Below, in pieces: positions 1-6,729 of a DNA stretch of 13,481 bases (its first letter is position 1; every line of letters begins with the position of its first letter). A program made the translations under genes and the position numbers. The notes under the pieces were generated by a model that was not told where the DNA came from, ran no database searches, and saw only the letters and a program-made list of their open reading frames with translations. The stretch is from NCBI GenBank assembly GCA_900549675.1, contig URPG01000024.1:1-13481 (forward strand), in the 5' to 3' direction. The stretch is from an uncultured Oscillospiraceae bacterium. Its GTDB lineage: Bacteria > Bacillota > Clostridia > Oscillospirales > Acutalibacteraceae.

Positions 1-30
1 GTGCAGGTTCAAGTCCTGTCACCTGTACCA
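1..30 (+). tRNA. 3' end of a tRNA gene (partial, isotype not assignable)
   Basis: The window opens inside a tRNA. A five-pair T stem (GCAGG with CCTGT) closes a seven-base TTCAAGT loop, followed by the 3' acceptor strand CACCTGT, discriminator A and an encoded CCA ending at 30. The anticodon lies outside the window, so the isotype is unknown; the implied 5' acceptor strand is about ACAGGTG. Recombinase debris starts within 75 bases, as often seen where mobile elements accumulate next to tRNA genes, though serine recombinases do not usually target tRNAs. Confidence 0.85.
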
Positions 31-37
31 TATCGAA

Positions 38-50
38 TGTTCATAAGGAC
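38..50 (+). repeat. Inverted repeat, left copy (TGTTCATAAGGAC)
   Basis: The 13 bases TGTTCATAAGGAC recur perfectly inverted at 846-858, and the match extends to 16 of 17 bases if TCG/CGA is included. The same copy also sits inside a local dyad, with GAATGTTCA at 35-43 and TGAACATTC at 53-61. The two copies flank the recombinase debris. Confidence 0.6.
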
Positions 51-61
51 ATTGAACATTC

Positions 62-99
62 TGAAAGTAGGAGTAACCGAAAGGTTGCTCCTATTTTCA
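62..99. terminator. Bidirectional hairpin terminator between tRNA and recombinase remnant
   Basis: A 17-pair stem (62-78 with 83-99, two G-T wobbles) closes a GAAA tetraloop. The outer pairs are A-rich on the left and T-rich on the right, so the hairpin can act as an intrinsic terminator on both strands. It sits just downstream of the tRNA on the plus strand and just downstream of the recombinase fragment stop on the minus strand. Confidence 0.75.
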
Positions 100-100
100 T

Positions 101-563
101 TTATCCGGCTTTGCGTGTGATATACTCCACCGCCACGCCTTGCCGTGTGTCCACGGTTACGCTATGCGGCAGAGCCGCCACCGCCGGGGTGTCAAGTACG
201 CCGATAAAGTTATAGTGGATTTCAAGCTGTTGTGTTCTGCTTTTTCCAACGCCCTGCGCCTGATGGACAACAATCCTTTCCACAAGCTCATTGAGGATAA
301 GCGGGGTAAGTTCCTGAATATCGTTATACTTTTTTACTGTTCGAAGAAAAGTAGCAGCATTATGCTTATGCTTTTCCTCCGCATCAATCTCCGCTTGTAA
401 TGCGGAGATTTTCTTTTTGAGAGCGAGCTGTTCATTATCAAAACGCTTGGTAATCATCATAAACCGCTCGTCCGAGAGTTTTCCACTTGTATTGTCCTCA
501 TAGGTTTTAGTAAAAAGTTCGTCCAGTTCATGGCACCGGGTCAACACCTCGAACTTGGCCCGG
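101..563 (-). pseudogene. C-terminal remnant of a large serine recombinase (DUF4368 type)
   Basis: The minus-strand frame encodes about 150 residues matching the C-terminal third of large serine recombinases carried by Clostridia integrative elements. It has a segment with the family-typical EDNTSGKLSDERF, then a lysine/glutamate-rich coiled coil (DNEQLALKKKISALQAEID), then the terminal TRQGVAVEYI motif of the DUF4368 tail. The N-terminal resolvase domain with the catalytic serine and the zinc-ribbon recombinase domain are absent; intact members are about 500-570 residues. There is no credible start with a Shine-Dalgarno: the GTG at 547 lies inside the domain, and the frame stays open upstream into unrelated sequence. 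It is therefore a deletion remnant and cannot catalyse integration or excision. Family assignment rests on motif recall; certainty is high for a recombinase, moderate for the exact subfamily. Confidence 0.8.
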
Positions 564-633
564 GGTCTTTGTATCCGATGATTTTTTCGATGTCATCCTT
601 GACATCCACTGTTTTGATAGTATCGTTTGCCAT
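541..633 (-). pseudogene. Short ORF with strong RBS, truncated by fusion to recombinase debris
   Basis: An ATG at 633 follows a strong AAAGGAGG Shine-Dalgarno and opens a 30-codon frame starting MANDTIKTVDVKDDIEK. The frame runs out of phase into the recombinase remnant and stops at 541. The first 20 or so residues look like a genuine acidic N-terminus; the last residues probably come from the junction. I do not recognise the family. It is likely a small accessory gene of the same integrative element, joined to the recombinase tail by an internal deletion near 555-570. Confidence 0.5.
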
Positions 634-662
634 ATGGTCTTTACCTCCTTTGTCGTGGCATG

Positions 663-692
663 AAAAAAGGGCCTAACTTTTCAGTCAGACCC
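663..692 (-). terminator. Intrinsic terminator in the leader of the short ORF
   Basis: Read on the minus strand, a nine-pair stem (684-692 with 669-677, two wobbles) with a six-base loop is followed by six T residues. It lies about 30 bases upstream of the ATG at 633, so it may end an upstream transcript of the lost element or act as an attenuator. A ten-codon reading frame (MLTKFHAGSD) ends inside the stem, but its Shine-Dalgarno is only one base from its ATG, so translation is doubtful. Confidence 0.55.
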
Positions 693-741
693 GGCATGGA
701 ATTTTGTCAGCATTCCTCCTTGATATGTTTTATCTATACAA

Positions 742-773
742 AAACGCCGCCATCAGCCCGATTGGCGGCGTTT
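742..773. terminator. GC-rich hairpin, probable bidirectional terminator
   Basis: An 11-pair stem (742-752 with 763-773) has a CGCCGCC/GGCGGCG core, an A-run on the left and TTT then TTGAGTTT on the right, closing a 10-base loop. This suits an intrinsic terminator in either direction. No intact gene points into it now, so it likely belongs to the decayed element. Confidence 0.6.
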
Positions 774-845
774 GAGTTTCAGTATTTGTTGTAATATTCG
801 CTTGTTTGTGCCGAAAGACCTTATTCTATGCGGGTTTCCAAATTT

Positions 846-858
846 GTCCTTATGAACA
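846..858 (-). repeat. Inverted repeat, right copy (GTCCTTATGAACA)
   Basis: This is the reverse complement of 38-50. Together the two copies bracket about 800 bases of recombinase-associated debris, so they may mark element ends or a duplicated flank. Confidence 0.6.
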
Positions 859-866
859 CTCGCACC

Positions 867-909
867 AAAAATCATAACTTTCCCGTCAAAGGAAAGTTAT
901 GATTTTTTT
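867..909 (+). terminator. Strong intrinsic terminator
   Basis: A perfect 13-pair stem (871-883 with 891-903) closes a seven-base loop, extends further by A-T pairs at its base, and is followed by a T-run (904-909). No intact plus-strand gene precedes it within the window; it sits just beyond the right inverted repeat. Confidence 0.75.
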
Positions 910-920
910 ATTGCTTAAGA

Positions 921-1050
921 ACCACCAGCTCTGTTGGTGGATAAAGACCTTTAAAGGTCTGGACAAATAAAAAACTCCCCGATATATTAGAGCCAAGGTC
1001 TGCCAACCTGACTAAAAAATCGAGGAGGTCTTTACATGAAAGACATTTTG
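921..1050 (+). other. Structured leader with hidden Shine-Dalgarno before a broken start; possible insertion-sequence left end
   Basis: This stretch is dense with pairing elements. A hairpin is formed by CCACCA and TGGTGG (922-940). A 16-base perfect palindrome, AGACCTTTAAAGGTCT, lies at 945-960. CTCCCCGAT (975-983) can pair, with one mismatch, with ATCGAGGAG (1019-1027), which contains the Shine-Dalgarno of the ATG at 1036. AAAGACCT (943-950) can also pair with AGGTCTTT (1026-1033) over the same site. Translation from 1036 stops after five codons (MKDIL); one base of slippage would give about 15 residues. Subterminal hairpins plus a sequestered start are typical of IS200/IS605-type left ends, but no transposase remains to confirm this. 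Confidence 0.35.
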
Positions 1051-1118
1051 TGATTATATGAATAGCCTTATATTTGAACAGTAAACATACAAATTTTTTT
1101 CCACGGTCACTCTAAGAC

Positions 1119-1163
1119 GAATAACCATAAGGGGGCATAGTTTCTTGTGGTTATTCTTTTTTT
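1119..1163 (+). terminator. Intrinsic terminator
   Basis: A 13-pair stem with one wobble (1119-1131 with 1144-1156) is followed by seven T residues. It closes the debris region on the plus strand, about 80 bases after the broken start at 1036. Confidence 0.75.
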
Positions 1164-1505
1164 GTGTAATTGACCAGCTTGACATTATGCTATCCGGTCT
1201 TTTTCCTTCTTCCAAACAATTTCAGGAATATTTTTTCGCTTTCATACGTTGCATTTTCACCTGTACAACCATCTTGTAATAGATTCCGACCTTTTGAACA
1301 GAGTATCTTTATTTGCTGTTCTCAATATTGCACTACCGCCTTATTCATGAACTCATGCAGAATTGAAAAGCGGATGGTTTTTGGAGCAAACCTTAAACTC
1401 GAATTTATAAAGAGATACTGGTATAAATTAAAATGCAGGAATGGATTTGTTTCAACCCAATTTCGCACAATACTTGAAGATATCTAACTTTGAGATGTTT
1501 ATATG
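1164..1505. other. Non-coding stretch with no supported gene
   Basis: This AT-rich interval has an open frame on the plus strand (1170-1487), but it has no ribosome binding site, an unlikely cysteine-rich composition and no recognisable motif. On the minus strand, a frame near 1345-1190 reads MNKAVVQY, a stop, then a lysine-rich segment ending GRRKKTG. It could be a decayed gene, but I cannot identify it. No RNA gene or repeat was seen. Confidence 0.4.
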
Positions 1506-1510
1506 TATCC

Positions 1511-1540
1511 TTTACTAAGTGCATCCCAAAATGGTATAAT
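1511..1540 (+). promoter_or_regulatory. Probable sigma-A promoter for the small membrane protein
   Basis: A perfect TATAAT (1535-1540) lies 18 bases after TTTACT (1511-1516, four of six matches). The predicted start leaves a leader of about 20 bases before the Shine-Dalgarno GGGAG at 1560-1564 and the ATG at 1570. Confidence 0.5.
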
Positions 1541-1569
1541 TATCAAAATATAAAAATAAGGGAGTTGTA

Positions 1570-1971
1570 ATGATGGTGAGAAAAGAAAAGTATTTATATT
1601 TTTATTTGATTCTATTTTTATTGATGACTGCAGGCGCATTTGTATGGCAGATGTTTTTTCCGGCTATTGCGGAAACTTTTTCAGTATGGAGGATGAGCCG
1701 GGGATGGCAAACTGAAATTGCTTTATGGAATGTTGGAATTGATGTGGGCATTTTAATTACACTGTTTAAGCGGAATATCGAATATGCAAAAATACTCACA
1801 ATTATCTCGATCGTCCTTTGTCTTTTATTGGGAGGACACCACCTTATTTACGCGCTTACAACAACTAACGGCAATATTATTTTACATTGGATGGGTGCAA
1901 TTGAAGTGCTTCTAATAGGTGGAGGGGTAGGAATTATTGCCCTCATCAAATCAAAGTGCTTTAAAAAATAG
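1570..1971 (+). CDS. Small four-helix membrane protein (DUF6790-like)
   Basis: This is a 133-residue integral membrane protein of unknown function. Four hydrophobic segments are visible, at about residues 8-28, 50-66, 73-95 and 105-127, with a basic N-terminus (MVRKEKY) and basic C-terminus (KSKCFKK), predicting both ends in the cytoplasm. A GWQTEIALWN-like motif before the second helix and a GGHHL stretch in the third recall the uncharacterised DUF6790 membrane family of Firmicutes; this is from memory and tentative. Shine-Dalgarno GGGAG fits either ATG of the tandem pair (1570 or 1573). It appears monocistronic, with its own promoter upstream and no close partner. It is more AT-rich than the transporter locus. 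No catalytic or binding residues can be pointed to. Confidence 0.75.
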   Translation: MMVRKEKYLYFYLILFLLMTAGAFVWQMFFPAIAETFSVWRMSRGWQTEIALWNVGIDVGILITLFKRNIEYAKILTIISIVLCLLLGGHHLIYALTTTNGNIILHWMGAIEVLLIGGGVGIIALIKSKCFKK

Positions 1972-2059
1972 TGGATATTAAAAATGAGAATAACAGAGGG
2001 TTTATGAAACGCAATCTTTTGATGAACGTTCAATTGCTTGTTTGTGTATCTAATTCGGC

Positions 2060-2087
2060 TTGATGTTTATCATTTCATGTATATAAT
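2060..2087 (+). promoter_or_regulatory. Probable promoter for the VOC-family gene
   Basis: TTGATG (2060-2065) is followed after 16 bases by a perfect TATAAT (2082-2087). It lies about 55 bases before the ATG at 2142, giving that gene its own transcript. Confidence 0.45.
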
Positions 2088-2141
2088 GGATATAAAACAA
2101 ATATATAGTGTGAATTTAGAGCTTAATATTAGGAGAAGGCC

Positions 2142-2582
2142 ATGAAAAAGAAAATTTTATTTACCCAAATCGGATACACTTATCTGTCTACTGCGGATAT
2201 AGAGGATTCTATTCAATGGTACGAAAAGCATTTGGGGTTGAAGTGTATAGATAAATTTGAGGACAGAGGCTCTCTTATAGCAATTATGCATTATCCGCAC
2301 AAGCATTCTATTGCACTGGTTTTGGTAGAAACACAAGCATGTTCTCCGCTTTATATCATGAGAAATGGCTCGCCTCATCCTGTTTTTACTATGAATTGTC
2401 CCGATATTGAATATACTTACCGTAAACTAAAAGAATACCATGTGGATGTCCAAGAGATTCATTGCTTAGGTGGAGGGGAAGCTAAATATTTCTATTTTAA
2501 AGATAATCAAGGCAATTTGCTTGAGGCGGCTTGGTCAAGATGGGATCCAACTGATGAGTTAAAAGAAAATTACCGACAATAA
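2142..2582 (+). CDS. VOC / glyoxalase-fold family protein
   Basis: This 146-residue protein has the paired beta-alpha-beta-beta-beta modules of the vicinal oxygen chelate superfamily. The first module shows TADIEDSIQWYEKHLGLK (about 17-34), the usual pattern of a strand, a helix and then FY..LG. The second shows FTMNCPDIEYTYRKLKE (about 82-98) and ends with FKDNQGNLLEAAW (about 119-131), whose glutamate is the usual metal ligand. The usual first-strand histidine appears replaced by a tyrosine in IGYTY, so the metal site may be incomplete and classical glyoxalase I activity is unlikely. Members include dioxygenases, thiol transferases and resistance proteins; substrate cannot be inferred. AGGAGAAGG precedes the ATG by a good distance. 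The gene stands alone and is followed by a long hairpin. Confidence 0.85.
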   Translation: MKKKILFTQIGYTYLSTADIEDSIQWYEKHLGLKCIDKFEDRGSLIAIMHYPHKHSIALVLVETQACSPLYIMRNGSPHPVFTMNCPDIEYTYRKLKEYHVDVQEIHCLGGGEAKYFYFKDNQGNLLEAAWSRWDPTDELKENYRQ

Positions 2583-2629
2583 AGGGCCTACAGTTCATGG
2601 AGTTGCTTGAATCTCTGACTTAACGACAC

Positions 2630-2679
2630 AAAGCGAATGTCTATACAGCATTTTCAAATACTGTATGGACATTCGCTTT
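2630..2679. terminator. Long hairpin after the VOC gene, probable terminator
   Basis: A 19-pair stem with a single G-T wobble (2630-2648 with 2661-2679) closes a 12-base loop. The plus strand continues with ATTTATAT rather than a clean T-run, so termination efficiency is uncertain. The position between the VOC gene and the convergent transporter operon fits a shared terminator. The length and near-perfect pairing would also suit a decayed small inverted-repeat element. Confidence 0.6.
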
Positions 2680-2929
2680 ATTTATATCTTCATAGAGTTA
2701 CCTGTGCCGGTACATAACTGACGGATACTTCTTTTCTAGTCTGAATCTCATTTAAAAGTATACATACATTTTCGGTAAGAGCAGTAAAGCTGAAATTCTA
2801 ACAGAACCAACGCAGTAGTAATGAATTTTGATTTTTGAACCTGAATGTCATTTTTCACGTTCAGAGCTTCGGTATTAAGCTTAGGAAAGGGGTGGCTCTT
2901 GCCATTGTATCAATAAAAACACATTGAGA
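2680..2929. other. Gene-free spacer between convergent units
   Basis: This is AT-rich sequence with stops in all frames. The only structure noted is a weak imperfect dyad near 2836-2863 (TGAAC with GTTCA) without a clean T-run, which might serve as the 3' end of the leftward transporter transcript. No gene, RNA or repeat is supported. Confidence 0.35.
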
Positions 2930-4666
2930 TCAAGAGGATAATTTCCAACCGGCAGCGTGTTTTCTCCCCGTCACGAAATTGGCATAGATACCGTCCTGAT
3001 CTACTAATAGATCATGGGTTCCTTGCTGTACGATTTCTCCATGCTCCAGCACAAGTATCTGATCCGCATTACGCACGGTTTTCAGACGATGGGCAATCAT
3101 GATAATCGTTTTGTCGTGAGTAAGTGCCTCAATGGCAGCCTGCAGCCGATCTTCGTTTTCAGGGTCAACATTTGCGGTAGCCTCGTCCAACAGAACAATT
3201 GGAGCATCCTTGAGCATAGCTCTGGCAATGGAGATGCGCTGCTTTTCACCACCAGACAAAGACGAACCCCCCTCATCTAACACGGTATTATAGCCATCGG
3301 GCAAGACACTTATGAACTCGTCACAACAAGCTTTTTTTGCCGCCGTAACCACATCTTCATGGGTGGCGTCAGGTTTGCCGAATTTAATGTTGTTTTCAAT
3401 GGTATCGGCAAACAAATAGACGTTTTGAAAGACCATGCTGATGTTTGCCATCAGACTGTCCAAGGTATATTCTCGCACATCATGCCCGCCAATGCACACC
3501 TTACCGGAATCCACATCCCAAAACCGGGAAATCAGGTTGCATAGCGTGGTTTTACCGCTTCCGGACGGCCCGACAATCGCTGTGGTGGTCTTTTCCGGAA
3601 TTTTGAAGCTGACTTGCTTTAGTATGAGGCGTTTCTCATAAGAAAAATTCACCTGCTCAAACTGAATGGAGTGGCTTTGTGGAGTGATGGCTTTCCCTCT
3701 TTCATCCATAACAGGAATATCATCAATGCTATTCGCTTTGTCAATGGAGGTGCTGGAAATGCGCAGTTCAGGGATACCGACGCTCACTGATTTAAGTTGT
3801 TCAAAAATCATAAAAGAAAATACTAGCATCATTATGCAGTAGACCAATGTCATGGTGCCGTCCAAATAGAACGCAATGGATGCCGCCATGATTCCAACGC
3901 TAAACAAGTTCAAAACGATTTGCTGGATGGCTATAATAGGGGTAATGGCTTTTTCTACAGCCATATTCCGTTTACAGCTTTCATCAATAGCCTGATCGAC
4001 CTTTTTGTTTTTGGAATCATCTAAATTAAAGCTTTTAACCACGCTCATGCCCTGCACGGTTTCTAAAATCTTTTCCACCAAAGTTACCTGAGCCTCCTGA
4101 CGGTAAGGGGTCGTTTTTCCGGATTTCTGTTCAAGCAATGTGGTGAGTACCAAAAAGACAGCAATACCTAAAATCATTATGCACCCAATTCGCCAGTCAA
4201 ACAGCATCATAGTTATCATGAATACGATGGTATTTAAAAGTCCGCCCAACAAAGTAACCAATACAACAGGAGCTGAGTTCTCCACATCTCCCAAGGTTGT
4301 GGTGGTCACCGCTGTAATATCGCCCAGACTATTTTTGTTAAAATAACCCATTGGAACAATGCGCAGCTTGTCACCAATTTCAATACGTTTGTCGGATACC
4401 ATGAAATAGCCTGCATGAACACGCTGCAACTGCGAAAAACGTTGTGTGACGGTACGTCCAATAATACTCAATATCATAAGGCCCAGAGCCTGCCATGCAA
4501 CCTGAGGTTTGGGGTTTTGTTCAATCAACGCATTAATCACAACAAAAATGGCACCAAACTGCACCGAGTAAAACATTGCATGGATAAAACCAAGAATCAA
4601 TGACTTTACGATATTGTGGTGTTCATTCTCCGCAAATCGCCAAATTTTTCTAAAAACTTTCATCAT
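2930..4666 (-). CDS. ABC half-transporter, exporter fold, second subunit of pair
   Basis: This 578-residue protein fuses an N-terminal six-helix membrane domain (about 20-300) to a C-terminal ATPase domain (about 335-570). All nucleotide-binding motifs are intact: Walker A GPSGSGKTT (366-374), Q-loop FQN (413-415), signature LSGGE (470-474), Walker B IVLLDE (490-495) and H-loop AHR (525-527). It should hydrolyse ATP in the cytoplasm to drive transport across the membrane. Its start overlaps the stop of the preceding half-transporter by the tetranucleotide ATGA, so the two are translationally coupled and most likely form a heterodimer. Exporter-fold pairs include drug and peptide exporters, and also the siderophore importers YbtPQ and IrtAB, so direction cannot be read from sequence. 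Two tandem ATGs exist (4666 and 4663); the first gives the overlap. Confidence 0.93.
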   Translation of the reverse strand: MMKVFRKIWRFAENEHHNIVKSLILGFIHAMFYSVQFGAIFVVINALIEQNPKPQVAWQALGLMILSIIGRTVTQRFSQLQRVHAGYFMVSDKRIEIGDKLRIVPMGYFNKNSLGDITAVTTTTLGDVENSAPVVLVTLLGGLLNTIVFMITMMLFDWRIGCIMILGIAVFLVLTTLLEQKSGKTTPYRQEAQVTLVEKILETVQGMSVVKSFNLDDSKNKKVDQAIDESCKRNMAVEKAITPIIAIQQIVLNLFSVGIMAASIAFYLDGTMTLVYCIMMLVFSFMIFEQLKSVSVGIPELRISSTSIDKANSIDDIPVMDERGKAITPQSHSIQFEQVNFSYEKRLILKQVSFKIPEKTTTAIVGPSGSGKTTLCNLISRFWDVDSGKVCIGGHDVREYTLDSLMANISMVFQNVYLFADTIENNIKFGKPDATHEDVVTAAKKACCDEFISVLPDGYNTVLDEGGSSLSGGEKQRISIARAMLKDAPIVLLDEATANVDPENEDRLQAAIEALTHDKTIIMIAHRLKTVRNADQILVLEHGEIVQQGTHDLLVDQDGIYANFVTGRKHAAGWKLSS

Positions 4667-6420
4667 GCTTCATCACCATCCTTTACGCCAATATGTGCGT
4701 TCCACATTTTCTGATAGAGAGGGCAGTTTGCGATTAATTCATTGTGAGAACCCGCCATGTGCACCTCGCCTTCCCGTATTACTACAATTTGATCGGAATC
4801 CGTAATGGTGGACAAACGGTGCGCGATGACAATCAGTGTCTTTCCTGCTACCAATTTTGCCACTGCCGATTGAATGACTGCTTCATTCTCGGGGTCGATA
4901 TAGGCCGTTGATTCGTCAAGAATAACGATGGGAGCATCTTTCAGTAATGCCCTTGCAATGGCAATGCGCTGACGTTCTCCACCTGATAAATGGCCGCCCG
5001 CACCGCCAACACGGGTTTCATATCCCTGTTCCAGCCCTCGAATGAAGGCATCACAGCCGGCGTCTTTCGCTGCATGTTCCACCTCGTTGTCCATTGCATT
5101 TGGCTTTCCCATGCGAATGTTCTCCCGGATAGAATCATCAAAGAGGTAGTTATCCTGAGAAACATACGCAATTTGCGCGGCAAGCTGCTTTTGTGGTATC
5201 TTCCTTACATCTATGCCGCCTAATGTAATGCTGCCGTCTGTCACATCCCAAAAACCCGCAATTAGTTTGGCAATGGTGGATTTTCCGCTGCCGGATGGCC
5301 CAACAAGCGCCGTAATCGTACCCGGTGCAATCGTTAGGTTGACATTGTGCAGCACCGTATTTTCTGTACTCTGATGATAGGAAAAGCCTACATCATGTAG
5401 CCGGATTGTCAGGTCGGGAATGGAAACTTCCGCTGTGGGCCGCACCAATTCCGGTTCTTCCATAATCTCTTTGATTTGCCCCATGACTGTTCCGACTCTT
5501 GCCAGATTATCCACAAAGTTGGAGGCGGTAATCAGCGGGCCTATTACCCCGAGAGCAAGAATAATCACGGTGACAAAGTTAGCCGCAGTCAGGCTGCCGC
5601 TTTTATAAAAAACAAATCCGATAGGGAGAACTGTAAGCAGTACCGAGGGGCTGATCGCTGCATAGGCCGACATGGGCCATTGCGCACTTTTCATCCAATT
5701 GTAAAAATAAGAGGCGTTGTTTCTCACGGCATCGCTATATTTTCCATAGGAACGTGCACTTTGGTTAAAAGCCTTGATTACCTCAATTCCGCCGATATAT
5801 TCTACTATGGCATTTGTCATTTTACCGTTGGCCTCCACCGAACCGGCGTACTTCACCTTGTAGGTGCGCATTGTGGTAGACATGATGACCAGCCCGACGG
5901 GAATTGTTGCCAGAGAAACCAGCGCCATCCGCCAATCCACCGTGAACAGATATAGGAGCATAAGCAGTGGCACCAGAATATTGGCGGTCATCTCTGGCAG
6001 CAAATGGGCAAGCGGAACCTCCATACTCTCAACACGATCCACCAAAACATCCTTATAGTAGCCGGAAGGCGTGTCAATCAGTTTCCCCATCGGCAGGCGA
6101 GAGAGCTTGGAAACTAATTGATGGCGCAATTTCTTCATGCTCATAAAGGTGGCTTTGTGAGAAACCGAGGTAGACCAGTTGGCAAGAATACCTTTGGCAA
6201 GATATCCCCCCGCGGCAGTCAGACAGCAAAGGAGATAGTATCGGCTATCTCGGACACCATCCAGCAGGGAAACCACAATACGGGCAGCAGCAAAATAAGG
6301 AAGCATTTCCGCTGCTACACCGAGTATTGCAAGAACCACCGCCAATATGTAACTGCCCTTATGTGCAGCGGCAAAATCCAGAAGCAAAGCAACAGGGCTT
6401 TGTTTTTTTTCTTTTTTCAT
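4663..6420 (-). CDS. ABC half-transporter, exporter fold, first subunit of pair
   Basis: This is about 585 residues with a six-helix membrane domain (about 22-305) and an ATPase domain (about 338-575). Walker A GPSGSGKST (about 374-382), Q-loop SQD (about 421-423), signature LSGGE (about 478-482), Walker B IVILDE (about 498-503) and H-loop AHR (about 533-535) are all canonical. With both subunits carrying a consensus glutamate after Walker B, the dimer should have two hydrolytic sites, unlike many asymmetric heterodimeric exporters. The frame could begin at TTG (6423), but the ATG at 6420 lies seven bases from GAGGAG and is preferred. About 70 bases containing a terminator-like hairpin separate it from the KTR gene upstream. 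General resemblance to YbtP/IrtB-type proteins is my impression; an efflux role under TetR control is the main alternative. Confidence 0.93.
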   Translation of the reverse strand: MKKEKKQSPVALLLDFAAAHKGSYILAVVLAILGVAAEMLPYFAAARIVVSLLDGVRDSRYYLLCCLTAAGGYLAKGILANWSTSVSHKATFMSMKKLRHQLVSKLSRLPMGKLIDTPSGYYKDVLVDRVESMEVPLAHLLPEMTANILVPLLMLLYLFTVDWRMALVSLATIPVGLVIMSTTMRTYKVKYAGSVEANGKMTNAIVEYIGGIEVIKAFNQSARSYGKYSDAVRNNASYFYNWMKSAQWPMSAYAAISPSVLLTVLPIGFVFYKSGSLTAANFVTVIILALGVIGPLITASNFVDNLARVGTVMGQIKEIMEEPELVRPTAEVSIPDLTIRLHDVGFSYHQSTENTVLHNVNLTIAPGTITALVGPSGSGKSTIAKLIAGFWDVTDGSITLGGIDVRKIPQKQLAAQIAYVSQDNYLFDDSIRENIRMGKPNAMDNEVEHAAKDAGCDAFIRGLEQGYETRVGGAGGHLSGGERQRIAIARALLKDAPIVILDESTAYIDPENEAVIQSAVAKLVAGKTLIVIAHRLSTITDSDQIVVIREGEVHMAGSHNELIANCPLYQKMWNAHIGVKDGDEA

Positions 6421-6466
6421 CAAATCACTCCTCTGTAAATTAGTAATCGCTAACTCTAAAACAACA

Positions 6467-6508
6467 GAAAAGCCGATAACTTGTGAATAATCTCACAAAT
6501 TATCGGCT
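6467..6508 (-). terminator. Intergenic terminator/attenuator overlapping the KTR stop codon
   Basis: A 16-pair stem with one mismatch (6471-6486 with 6493-6508) has a six-base loop. Read on the minus strand it is followed by TTTTCTGTTGTTTT. The stem includes the last codons and the TGA stop of the KTR gene. It would reduce transcription of the two half-transporters relative to tetR-KTR, with ribosomes finishing KTR able to disturb folding. Confidence 0.7.
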
Positions 6509-6729
6509 CCGCGTCTAACGTCCGGCTCTAATGATAATTGTATACGATTTTCTTTGATATCTACCATGGATTCCTGCCCACATTGGGGGCAAAATAGAGG
6601 AAAATTCTTCACAACGGTACATTCCTTTACCTTTGTTCGGGTTTTTCTTCCGCAAATCGGACAGTGCACCCACCCAACATCATCAACGAATCCCCGAAGA
6701 CTCTTATTTATTTCCTTGTCTTGCATCAT
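6493..6729 (-). CDS. Cysteine-rich KTR zinc-ribbon protein
   Basis: This small protein (78 residues from the preferred start) has the hallmark of the cysteine-rich KTR family: WVHCPICGRKTRTKV (about 20-34) followed by NFPLFCPQCGQE (about 42-53). Cys23, Cys26, Cys47 and Cys50 form a likely treble-clef or ribbon zinc site; Cys37 lies between. Families of this type are common on Clostridia mobile elements and near TetR regulators, with no assigned biochemical role. I place the start at 6729, where ATG overlaps the tetR stop as ATGA and GAGG lies eight bases upstream inside tetR; 6726 is equally possible. The frame extends to 6744 without support. Coupling to tetR suggests an accessory to regulation, perhaps a metal or redox-sensing partner, but that is inference. 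Confidence 0.85.
   Translation of the reverse strand: MMQDKEINKSLRGFVDDVGWVHCPICGRKTRTKVKECTVVKNFPLFCPQCGQESMVDIKENRIQLSLEPDVRRGADNL

Noticed and set aside
1..30. Assigning the tRNA to a specific amino acid
   Set aside because: Only the T arm, acceptor strand and CCA are present; the anticodon is outside the window.
1170..1487. Plus-strand 105-codon open frame
   Set aside because: No ribosome site; composition and lack of any motif suggest chance, and it starts right after a terminator.
3014..6438. Plus-strand open frames opposite the half-transporters
   Set aside because: They are shadow frames of two clearly coding minus-strand genes, without ribosome sites or motifs.
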